A DNA stretch of 7,966 bases, from positions 1 through 7,966 of the forward strand of contig CALVPL010000021.1 in NCBI GenBank assembly GCA_944351315.1, written 5' to 3'. The notes under the pieces were generated by a model. It was not told the DNA's origin, ran no database searches, and saw only the letters and a list, made by a program, of their open reading frames with translations. The DNA comes from an uncultured Bacilli bacterium. Its GTDB lineage: Bacteria > Bacillota_I > Bacilli_A > RF39 > UBA660. The number at the start of each line of letters is the position of its first letter. The stretch's first letter is position 1. A program made the translations under genes and the position numbers. Of the stretch, positions 1 through 5,109 are shown one piece after another.

Positions 1-5
1 AGACT

Positions 6-13
6 GGTGAGGG
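6..13 (+). promoter_or_regulatory. Ribosome binding site deciding the ftsQ start
   Basis: GGTGAGGG. The GGTGA part (6-10) can pair with the 3' end of 16S rRNA and sits 5 nt before ATG 16. The in-frame GTG at 7 lies inside this site, so it is a poor start, although sequence left of the window cannot be examined. Confidence 0.55.
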
Positions 14-15
14 AT

Positions 16-714
16 ATGAAAAAGAAAGTAATAAAAAGGCGAATTCGGTGGAAAGTAATTTTAAAAATCTTCTTTCTTCTTTTTTTGATTGCTTTATTTT
101 TTCTTTATTTATTTCATGTTAAAACAAGACATATTGTCATTATAGGAAATTCTTATGTGAGTGATCATGAGATTATTACTACCGCCGGTTTTAAAAATTA
201 TCCGTATCTTTTTCGGGTTCGTAATCGCGAAATAAAGGATCATCTTTCTGGTTTAGCCTTTATTGATCAAGTTAAGGTTCATAAAAGTCTATTTGGAACT
301 CTTACTTTAGAGGTTACCGAAGCAAAACCATTGTTTTATAATCGGAATAACAATCAACTTGTTTTGAGTAATCATAAAGAAATTCCAGAAATTACTATAG
401 AAGGTGTACCTACACTAATCAATTATGTTCCAGATACTTTATATACTCGTTTAATTGATACTTTAAAAAATATTGATACCAATGTCATTCAGTTAATTAG
501 TGAAATTGAATATCAACCTTGGAAGAGCAATGATGTCATGATTGATGAGACTCGTTTCTTTTTAAGAATGAACGATGGAAATAGTGTCTATGTTAATTTA
601 ATTAATATGGAGAAACTAAATACATATATTGAGATTTATGCTTCTTTAGAAGGAAAACAAGGAATCCTTTATTTGGATTCTTCAAGTGATAAAATTTCTT
701 TTAGCCTATATTAA
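16..714 (+). CDS. ftsQ: Cell division protein FtsQ/DivIB
   Basis: Bitopic membrane protein of the divisome; in Gram-positives DivIB works with DivIC/FtsB and FtsL to control septal peptidoglycan synthesis. From ATG 16 the protein has 232 residues. A basic cytoplasmic head (about residues 2-13, rich in Lys/Arg) is followed by one very hydrophobic helix (about 14-35). An extracellular POTRA-type domain (about 38-105) begins with the family-typical segment HIVIIGNSYVS and ends near EVTEAKPLFY. The C-terminal beta domain ends with GILYLDSSSDKISF, typical of FtsQ tails. GTG at 7 is also in frame, but GGTGA at 6-10 lies 5 nt before ATG 16 and fits a ribosome site for it. The gene is probably the last of a division or cell-wall operon that begins left of the window, because an intrinsic terminator overlaps its stop codon. 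The family call is firm; the exact start is less so. Confidence 0.88.
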   Translation: MKKKVIKRRIRWKVILKIFFLLFLIALFFLYLFHVKTRHIVIIGNSYVSDHEIITTAGFKNYPYLFRVRNREIKDHLSGLAFIDQVKVHKSLFGTLTLEVTEAKPLFYNRNNNQLVLSNHKEIPEITIEGVPTLINYVPDTLYTRLIDTLKNIDTNVIQLISEIEYQPWKSNDVMIDETRFFLRMNDGNSVYVNLINMEKLNTYIEIYASLEGKQGILYLDSSSDKISFSLY

Positions 715-729
715 TGGGCTTCTTTTTTT
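703..729 (+). terminator. Intrinsic terminator of ftsQ, overlapping its stop codon
   Basis: A 7-bp stem AGCCTAT (703-709) / ATGGGCT (714-720), with one T-G wobble and a 4-nt loop ATTA, is followed by TCTTTTTTT (721-729). The ftsQ stop codon TAA (712-714) lies in the loop and the first base of the right arm, so the last codons of ftsQ form the left arm. It separates ftsQ from queH. Confidence 0.85.
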
Positions 730-739
730 GCTTAAAAAG

Positions 740-748
740 TGCTAAAAT
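740..748 (+). promoter_or_regulatory. Probable extended -10 promoter of queH
   Basis: TGCTAAAAT: an extended -10 (TGn) followed by TAAAAT, one mismatch from TATAAT. The -35 position 17 nt upstream reads TTCTTT and is poor, so recognition would rest on the extended -10. Transcription would start near 755, giving a leader of about 14 nt that holds only the ribosome site GAGGG (758-762). This leaves no room for a preQ1 riboswitch. Confidence 0.5.
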
Positions 749-768
749 AACAGGACAGAGGGAAAAAT

Positions 769-1422
769 ATGGAAAAGAAAAATTATGATATTGAAATGCA
801 AAAGATTTTAAAAGAAAACTTGGCTTTAGGAAAAGTTCCTACTTTATTATTACATACTTGCTGTGCACCATGTTCTTCAGCGGTTTTGCTTAGATTGGCC
901 GATTATTTTAAAATTACTGTTTTTTATTATAATCCGAATATTGAACCGGAAGAAGAATATGAAAAAAGAAAAGAAGAACAGAAACGTTTTTTAAAAGAGT
1001 TTAAAACTAAATATCCTATTTCTTTTTTAGATTGCGATTATGATCATGAAGATTTTCAGAAAATGAGTCAGGGTTTAGAACAAGAAAAAGAAGGTGGAGC
1101 GAGATGTTTTAAATGTTATCGTTTACGTCTTTATAAAACTGTCCAAAAAGCTTTAGAAATGCATTTTGATTATTTTGGAACAAGTTTAACGGTTAGTCCT
1201 TATAAAAATGCTCAAAAAATTAATGAAATTGGAGAAGAACTAGCAAGTCAGTTCGGGGTTTCTTTTCTTTATAGTGATTTTAAAAAGCATGATGGGTATA
1301 GGGAAAGTATTAGAATGTCTAAAGAATACCATCTTTATCGCCAAGATTATTGTGGATGTCATTTTTCTTTTTTAGAACGTTTGGCTAAAGAAGAACAAAA
1401 AAGTAATTCTCTTTTAAATTAA
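769..1422 (+). CDS. queH: Epoxyqueuosine reductase QueH
   Basis: Reduces epoxyqueuosine to queuosine at position 34 of GUN-anticodon tRNAs, the last step of Q synthesis. QueH (formerly DUF208) is the cobalamin-independent alternative to QueG. The 217-residue protein has the family landmarks: HTCCAPC near the N-terminus (Cys31, Cys32, Cys35), FYYNPNI (52-58) with a following Glu/Lys-rich helix, GGARCFKCY (Cys113, Cys116), the segment FGTSLTVSPYKN (136-147), and QDYCGC (Cys195, Cys197). In this family the conserved cysteines hold an iron-sulfur cluster and an adjacent metal site. ATG 769 is preceded by GAGGG with a 6-nt gap. No other queuosine gene is in the window, so whether Q is made de novo or salvaged cannot be seen. 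The C-terminal residues KSNSLLN are encoded by the terminator hairpin. The identification is strong. Confidence 0.95.
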   Translation: MEKKNYDIEMQKILKENLALGKVPTLLLHTCCAPCSSAVLLRLADYFKITVFYYNPNIEPEEEYEKRKEEQKRFLKEFKTKYPISFLDCDYDHEDFQKMSQGLEQEKEGGARCFKCYRLRLYKTVQKALEMHFDYFGTSLTVSPYKNAQKINEIGEELASQFGVSFLYSDFKKHDGYRESIRMSKEYHLYRQDYCGCHFSFLERLAKEEQKSNSLLN

Positions 1423-1435
1423 GAATTACTTTTTT
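1397..1435. terminator. Shared bidirectional terminator between queH and the gatD-like gene
   Basis: A perfect 14-bp inverted repeat (1397-1410 / 1422-1435) with an 11-nt loop. The core is AGTAATTCT / AGAATTACT, flanked by A-runs on the left and T-runs on the right, so each strand gives a hairpin ending in a U-tract. The queH stop (1420-1422) and the gatD-like stop (1419-1421, minus strand) both lie at the loop/right-arm boundary and overlap within TTAA. One structure therefore ends both convergent transcripts and encodes the tail of both proteins. Confidence 0.9.
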
Positions 1436-2150
1436 CATTTAACATATTTTTTCGATACTCTTCGTAAGCCTTGATTTCTAATTTATCTATATAGGGTTCA
1501 AAAGCAATATTTTTTTGTTTGATGATTTGTTCGACTAAATATTCAGTAAAGTATGGGTTACGGATTAATAATGGGCCTAACATATAAGTTCCATAGAAAT
1601 TATTTTTTTTAACTCCTTCCACAATAGCTTTAGGAATATATCCAGTTCCATTTTTGACATCAAATAAGTGTCTTTCTTTTACAAAACGGAGGACGGTATT
1701 GCGATTTTGAAAGCCGATGATTTCTTCTTCAATTTTTGGGAAATGATAAACTTGTTCGCCGACAATTCGAAAATCGGTTTCAAATGATTCATATTGTAAT
1801 AGTCCTAATGTTTTTACTTCTTGATCATTTAAAGTGTTAAAACTTTTGCCAAATAAATCAATGGCATTGCCAGTAATTAAAAAGAATTTTTTTTCTTTAA
1901 AGGCTTTTTCAATGTCTTTTTTTCTTTTTAAAATATCTTCTAATACCAGTTTGAAAGCAGGTTTATTTCCACTGCCAATATAAAATATGTCGTATTTATC
2001 AAAATCAATATCGTCTTCAATTGATAAATAATGAACGATGGCTTTTATTTTGTGTTCTTCTAAATGATGAATTAGGGCTAATACATTTCCATGTTCGCCA
2101 TATAAGTTCATTAAATCATAGTATAAATGAGCAATTTTAATTGTTTCCAT
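1419..2150 (-). CDS. GatD-like class I glutamine amidotransferase with degenerate active site
   Basis: Family of GatD (CobB/CobQ-like glutaminase), the partner of MurT in amidation of lipid II D-iso-Glu. The 243-residue length and landmarks fit: IAHLYYDLMNLYGEHGNV (6-23), DIFYIGSG (54-61), GKSF (101-104), GFQN (146-149), GTYMLGPLLIRNP (187-199) and a family-like C-terminal tail FEPYID. Against my recollection of S. aureus GatD (nucleophile C94 in ICGGYQ, base H189 in GTYLHGP), this protein reads ITGNAI with Thr93 at the nucleophile and GTYMLGP with Leu191 at the His. GGGSDREQ is replaced by GSGNKPAF, and GFENHGG by GFQNRNT. Arg128 appears kept. The frame is intact, so this is not a decayed gene, but glutaminase activity is unlikely. 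The start ATG has AAGGAGG 6 nt upstream, inside the murT-like gene, which it overlaps by 14 nt, implying coupled translation. Symbol withheld because the function probably differs. Confidence 0.82.
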   Translation of the reverse strand: METIKIAHLYYDLMNLYGEHGNVLALIHHLEEHKIKAIVHYLSIEDDIDFDKYDIFYIGSGNKPAFKLVLEDILKRKKDIEKAFKEKKFFLITGNAIDLFGKSFNTLNDQEVKTLGLLQYESFETDFRIVGEQVYHFPKIEEEIIGFQNRNTVLRFVKERHLFDVKNGTGYIPKAIVEGVKKNNFYGTYMLGPLLIRNPYFTEYLVEQIIKQKNIAFEPYIDKLEIKAYEEYRKNMLNEKSNS

Positions 2151-3480
2151 TTTGATCCTCCTTGAACTTGTTTAAAAGTATTTCTGTCATATCAAAACAA
2201 ACCATTGTATAAATATCTCCTTTAGTCTCGCTTTTTAAAACGTGGGTTAACTCATTTAAATCATCTAGCATGATAATTTTTTCTTCCCGAATTTTCGCAT
2301 ATAAGAGTCTTACCCGAACATCCCATTTAAAGCGACCAATTAAAATGACTTTTTCAATACTTTCATCGTTTAAAAGTTCAAAATCAACATCCCAAAGCCA
2401 GGATAAATCGTTGTATTTATATCGTCTAGAAACATTATCGAAACCTAAAATTACTACTTTTTTTCCATCGGCATTGACAATATATTTTAAAGATTGATAG
2501 TAACTTAAGGCATTTTCATTTTTACTTTCTAACATTGTGATGGTGCGATTTCCAAGTTTTAAATCATGACCACGTTTGGTAGGAATTGGATTTTCATTAA
2601 AGGCATGTAAGATTTTACTTTTTGAAACACCAATCGTGTGGCAGAGAGCATAGGCGGCTAGAGATGCGTATGCGGTGAAAAGAAAATCTTTATTTAAAGT
2701 GATTTCTTGGTTGTCAATCCACATTTTCTTTTCTTTTAAATCGACTTTTGATGCAACATAATCGGGATTTCCTCTTTTAAAATTACAATTTGGACAATAG
2801 TAAGAGCCAATATGTCCGTAGTGGTAATAAGAATAAATCAGTTTTTTATGACAGTTTGGACAATAGGCTTCATCGACACTGAAATTGATACTTTTTTGAT
2901 AAGAATCTTTTGTTCTATTGATTCCGTAAGTAATAATTTTTCCCTTAAAAGTTAAGGACGATTTCATTAAACCTGGATCATCGGCATTTATTAAAATTGT
3001 TGTTTTTTCATCTAAGCTATTAAAAATCGCTTGATAAATTAAATCTGGCGAACCGTTTCTAGCGGGTTGATCTCGAGTAATGTTTGTGATCACTAAATGA
3101 GTCATTTTGTTTTTGCCAAAAGCTAAATGCAAATGTTTTTCATCTAATTCTAAAAGTAAAACTTCATGCTTGAATTTTCCAAAAATGGTACAATTATTTA
3201 AAATAAAAGTTGTAATTCCTCTAATTCCATTGCTTCCAGAAGAGTTATAAACGACATCATATCCTGCATCTTTAAGAATATGATAAATAAAGTTTGTCGT
3301 TGTTCCTTTTCCACTTGAACCAGTAACACCAATAACATATTTAGGATATTTTATTTTTTCTAGAATATGTTGATTCATATTATAACTAATAGCTCCGGGA
3401 AATTGGGTTCCATTTTTGCCACAGATTTTTAAAAGAAATGTTAAAAATTTATTTATTAAAATTTGGAGTGCTCTTAACAT
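2137..3480 (-). CDS. MurT-like Mur ligase family protein (divergent)
   Basis: ATP-dependent ligase related to MurT, which amidates lipid II D-Glu with ammonia from GatD. Over 447 residues, the N-terminal lead (GKNGTQFPG, 21-29) is MurT-like. The Mur-ligase P-loop is GSSGKGTTT (54-62). ELDE (111-114), TNITRDQ (132-138) and NADDP (165-169) follow. Next is an inserted zinc ribbon with C207, C210, C229 and C232. The C-terminal DUF1727 domain carries D358-x-SWLWD-x-DFE. The zinc ribbon, DUF1727 and gatD-like neighbour argue against FolC or MurC-F. Differences from my recollection of S. aureus MurT: GKTTT is GKGTT as in FolC, RDQMDRFGE is RDQPARNGS, AKNPAGMN is SKNENALS, and FNAYNA is FTAYAS. The partner's glutaminase triad is lost, although the aspartate block thought to complete it is kept. 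The start ATG has AAGGTGA 6 nt upstream and a near-consensus promoter. It may not be an ordinary lipid II amidase. Confidence 0.85.
   Translation of the reverse strand: MLRALQILINKFLTFLLKICGKNGTQFPGAISYNMNQHILEKIKYPKYVIGVTGSSGKGTTTNFIYHILKDAGYDVVYNSSGSNGIRGITTFILNNCTIFGKFKHEVLLLELDEKHLHLAFGKNKMTHLVITNITRDQPARNGSPDLIYQAIFNSLDEKTTILINADDPGLMKSSLTFKGKIITYGINRTKDSYQKSINFSVDEAYCPNCHKKLIYSYYHYGHIGSYYCPNCNFKRGNPDYVASKVDLKEKKMWIDNQEITLNKDFLFTAYASLAAYALCHTIGVSKSKILHAFNENPIPTKRGHDLKLGNRTITMLESKNENALSYYQSLKYIVNADGKKVVILGFDNVSRRYKYNDLSWLWDVDFELLNDESIEKVILIGRFKWDVRVRLLYAKIREEKIIMLDDLNELTHVLKSETKGDIYTMVCFDMTEILLNKFKEDQNGNN
2157..2163 (-). promoter_or_regulatory. Strong ribosome binding site of the gatD-like gene
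   Basis: On the minus strand AAGGAGG lies 6 nt before the ATG at 2150-2148 and inside the last codons of the murT-like gene (stop at 2139-2137). It fixes the start and indicates tight translational coupling, as expected for two subunits of one complex. Confidence 0.85.
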
Positions 3481-3501
3481 ACAAAATCACCTTCTAAAAT
3501 C

Positions 3502-3530
3502 ATTATAACATGGTTTAAAAGCGATGTAAA
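3502..3530 (-). promoter_or_regulatory. Strong sigma-A-type promoter of the murT-gatD-like operon
   Basis: On the minus strand: -35 TTTACA (3530-3525), 17-nt spacer, TG at the extended position, then -10 TATAAT (3507-3502). This is one mismatch in total from consensus plus an extended -10. Expected start near 3495, giving a leader of about 15 nt that contains the ribosome site AAGGTGA (3493-3487). The -35 lies within the last codons of the upstream membrane-protein gene (stop 3517-3515). Confidence 0.8.
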
Positions 3531-4066
3531 TTCAGCTTGTCAACTATAAAATAATTCAAAGTGAAGATGTGATTTCTTTTGAGACAAAAATAATTATCTA
3601 AAAGAAATAATATTAAAAGAATAAGTGTTAGCCATTTTGGGATTTTTTTTAATAGAAAAGAAATTTTTGGCAAAATTACATATTCAATTAAAAGTGCTAA
3701 AAATCCCCAGATAAGCGAGATAAAAACATTAATATAAGGACCGATTGATAATGGAATGGAACTATAGTCCCAATAATTTTTATGAAAAAGTGCCCAAGTC
3801 AATAAACCACCGATTTCTTCTAATAAAGTTAAAGCTAGAACACTAAAAAGGTAACATAGAAGAATTTTTTTCTTACCTATAATCTCTTTCTTTTCTAAGA
3901 TTTTATTTATTAAATGCGTTACTAAAAAACCAATTCCGTAGATTGGCATCCAAGGACCAAGTAGCAAAGTTTCTTTTGATTGATTCATAATCCTACTTAA
4001 AAGAAATTCTCCTAAAAATCCAAAAATAGAAAAAAAGAGAAAGGAAGTTACATAGAACATATTCAT
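3515..4066 (-). CDS. PF06541-family (CmpB-like) membrane protein, putative ABC-transporter type IV
   Basis: Small integral membrane protein of a Firmicutes family labelled putative ABC-transporter permease; its biochemical role is unknown. About five hydrophobic stretches are visible (numbered from GTG 4069): roughly 5-24, 38-58, 69-95, 110-140 and 146-163. Family landmarks are FGFLGEF in helix 1, LGPWMPIYGIG (37-47), a Glu pair in helix 3 (84-85), NYWDYSSIPLSIGPYI (98-113) and FISLIWGFLALL. No ATPase gene is adjacent, so transport is not supported by context. Start choice is uncertain: GTG 4069, ATG 4066 and ATG 4060 are all in frame. None has a good ribosome site, and GTGAT at 4069-4065 could serve ATG 4060. 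ATG 4066 is taken here. No clear terminator follows, so readthrough into the murT-like operon is possible. Confidence 0.75.
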   Translation of the reverse strand: MNMFYVTSFLFFSIFGFLGEFLLSRIMNQSKETLLLGPWMPIYGIGFLVTHLINKILEKKEIIGKKKILLCYLFSVLALTLLEEIGGLLTWALFHKNYWDYSSIPLSIGPYINVFISLIWGFLALLIEYVILPKISFLLKKIPKWLTLILLILFLLDNYFCLKRNHIFTLNYFIVDKLNLHRF

Positions 4067-4084
4067 CACATTTTTAGTATAGGA

Positions 4085-4127
4085 ATTTTAAAAAAAATTA
4101 TACAAAAAAACAAAATTGCATTATAAT
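4085..4127. promoter_or_regulatory. Divergent promoter region between the PF06541 gene and xerC
   Basis: Plus strand, for xerC: -35 TATACA (4099-4104), 17-nt spacer, -10 TATAAT (4122-4127), start near 4134. Minus strand candidates for the membrane-protein gene are TTGTTT (4113-4108), 17 nt, TAAAAT (4090-4085), or the TATAAT at 4102-4097 with no good -35. The minus-strand elements overlap the xerC -35, so the two promoters may compete. The xerC promoter is the more convincing. Confidence 0.55.
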
Positions 4128-4149
4128 TAATACAGATTAGGAGAATCGT

Positions 4150-5028
4150 ATGAATAAATGGATTTTAAAATATTTGGATTATTTGAAATATAGTCGAAAT
4201 TATAGTGAGAATACAGTCTTGGGCTATAAACATGAGTTAGAAAATTTTTCTTTATATCTGCAAGAAAAGCATTTAGATTATAAAAAAATTACAAAAGAGG
4301 AAATATGGGAGTATTTAAAGTATTTAGATTCAGAACATTTAGCAAATAGCAGTTTAGCTAGACATATTACCGCTTTACGTAGTTTTTATACGTTTTTGGT
4401 TGAAGAAAAGGAGATTCCTTCGAATATTTTTAAAACGGTTCATAATCCTAAACAAAAACGAAAACTTCCTAATACTTTAAATGATGAAGAAATACGACTG
4501 CTTTTAGAATTTAAAGATCTTAAAACACCACGAGACTATGAAGTACGACTTATTTTTGAACTTTTATATGCTACAGGGATGCGAGTAAGTGAATTATCTA
4601 ATATTCAATTAAAAGATATTGATATGAAAGAAAAGAGTATTCGAACTTTAGGTAAGGGCCAAAAAGAGCGAATTGTTTTTTTTGGAGAGTATGCGTTAAG
4701 TGCTTTAGAAGATTATTTAAAGGTCAGGCCTCTACTTATGAAAGAAAATACGGATTATTTGTTTTTGAATTCTAAGGGCGAACAATTAAAAAGAGCAAGT
4801 ATTGAACAAATCGTCGATAAAAGAGTTCGCGAAGTTTGTTTGACTCATCATGCATCTCCCCATACATTACGACATACTTTTGCAACGCATATGTTAGAGA
4901 ATGGTGCAGATATCAGAACGGTTCAAGAGTTACTTGGACATGAGAAATTAAGCACTACTCAAATATATACACATTTATCTAATGATTATTTGCGGCAAGA
5001 ATATCTGCATAAAATGAAAAGGAAGTAA
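4150..5028 (+). CDS. xerC: Tyrosine recombinase, XerC type
   Basis: Site-specific recombinase that resolves chromosome dimers at dif, normally with XerD and FtsK at the septum. The 292-residue length is typical of Xer. The N-terminal SAM-like core-binding domain (about 3-85) includes ALRSFYTFL. The catalytic domain (about 105-285) carries all six active-site residues: Arg145 (ATGMRVSEL), Lys169 (LGKGQKER), His238 and Arg241 (PHTLRHTFATH), His264 (LLGHEKLSTTQIY) and the nucleophile Tyr273. The linker segment VHNPKQKRKLP resembles Bacillus XerC (CodV) more than XerD, but the distinction is an inference from memory. ATG 4150 has AGGAG (4139-4143) with a 6-nt gap. Intact catalytic residues, housekeeping neighbours and the absence of flanking repeats favour a chromosomal Xer over a phage or element integrase. 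Confidence 0.9.
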   Translation: MNKWILKYLDYLKYSRNYSENTVLGYKHELENFSLYLQEKHLDYKKITKEEIWEYLKYLDSEHLANSSLARHITALRSFYTFLVEEKEIPSNIFKTVHNPKQKRKLPNTLNDEEIRLLLEFKDLKTPRDYEVRLIFELLYATGMRVSELSNIQLKDIDMKEKSIRTLGKGQKERIVFFGEYALSALEDYLKVRPLLMKENTDYLFLNSKGEQLKRASIEQIVDKRVREVCLTHHASPHTLRHTFATHMLENGADIRTVQELLGHEKLSTTQIYTHLSNDYLRQEYLHKMKRK

Positions 5029-5038
5029 AAAAGTAGTC

Positions 5039-5067
5039 AAGAAGTGTCTATTTATTGGCACTTTTTT
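5039..5067 (+). terminator. Intrinsic terminator of xerC
   Basis: Ten-bp stem 5039-5048 / 5057-5066 (core AAGTGTC / GGCACTT, two G-T wobbles) with an 8-nt loop, running into T5062-T5067. It lies 10 nt after the xerC stop. Its right arm also contains the probable -35 of ppdK. Confidence 0.8.
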
Positions 5068-5084
5068 CAATTCTATTTTATAAT
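5055..5084 (+). promoter_or_regulatory. Probable promoter of ppdK
   Basis: -35 TTGGCA (5055-5060), 18-nt spacer, -10 TATAAT (5079-5084); only one base differs from the two consensus hexamers. Start expected near 5091. The -35 overlaps the loop and right arm of the xerC terminator, so the same bases serve as terminator RNA and promoter DNA. Confidence 0.7.
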
Positions 5085-5095
5085 GAAGGTAAAGT

Positions 5096-5103
5096 AAAGG
5101 AGA
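5096..5103 (+). promoter_or_regulatory. Ribosome binding site deciding the ppdK start
   Basis: AAAGGAGA. Its AGGAG core (5098-5102) is only 1 nt from the in-frame ATG at 5104 but 7 nt from the ATG at 5110, so 5110 is the real start. Confidence 0.85.
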
Positions 5104-5109
5104 ATGTTC

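Noticed and set aside
731..768. preQ1 riboswitch ahead of queH
   Set aside because: The leader expected from the extended -10 is about 14 nt, too short for a riboswitch.
1419..2150. Loss of Cys and His in the GatD-like gene as a sequencing error or pseudogene
   Set aside because: The frame is open at full length, motifs on both sides of each change stay aligned, the ribosome site is strong, and the two changes are independent multi-base substitutions.
2270..2497. Open frame on the plus strand inside the murT-like gene
   Set aside because: It is antisense to a well-supported gene, has no ribosome site or recognisable domain, and is a by-product of AT-rich coding sequence.
2137..3480. Folylpolyglutamate synthase (FolC), suggested by the GKGT P-loop
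   Set aside because: The zinc ribbon, DUF1727-type C-terminus and overlapping gatD-like gene all point to the MurT family.
4150..5028. Integrase of a mobile element
   Set aside because: Length and XerC-like motifs fit a chromosomal Xer. No flanking direct repeats, tRNA target or phage genes are visible.
5104..5109. Upstream in-frame ATG as the ppdK start
   Set aside because: Only 1 nt separates it from the AGGAG core. ATG 5110 has a normal 7-nt gap and places the catalytic residues one below the C. symbiosum numbering.
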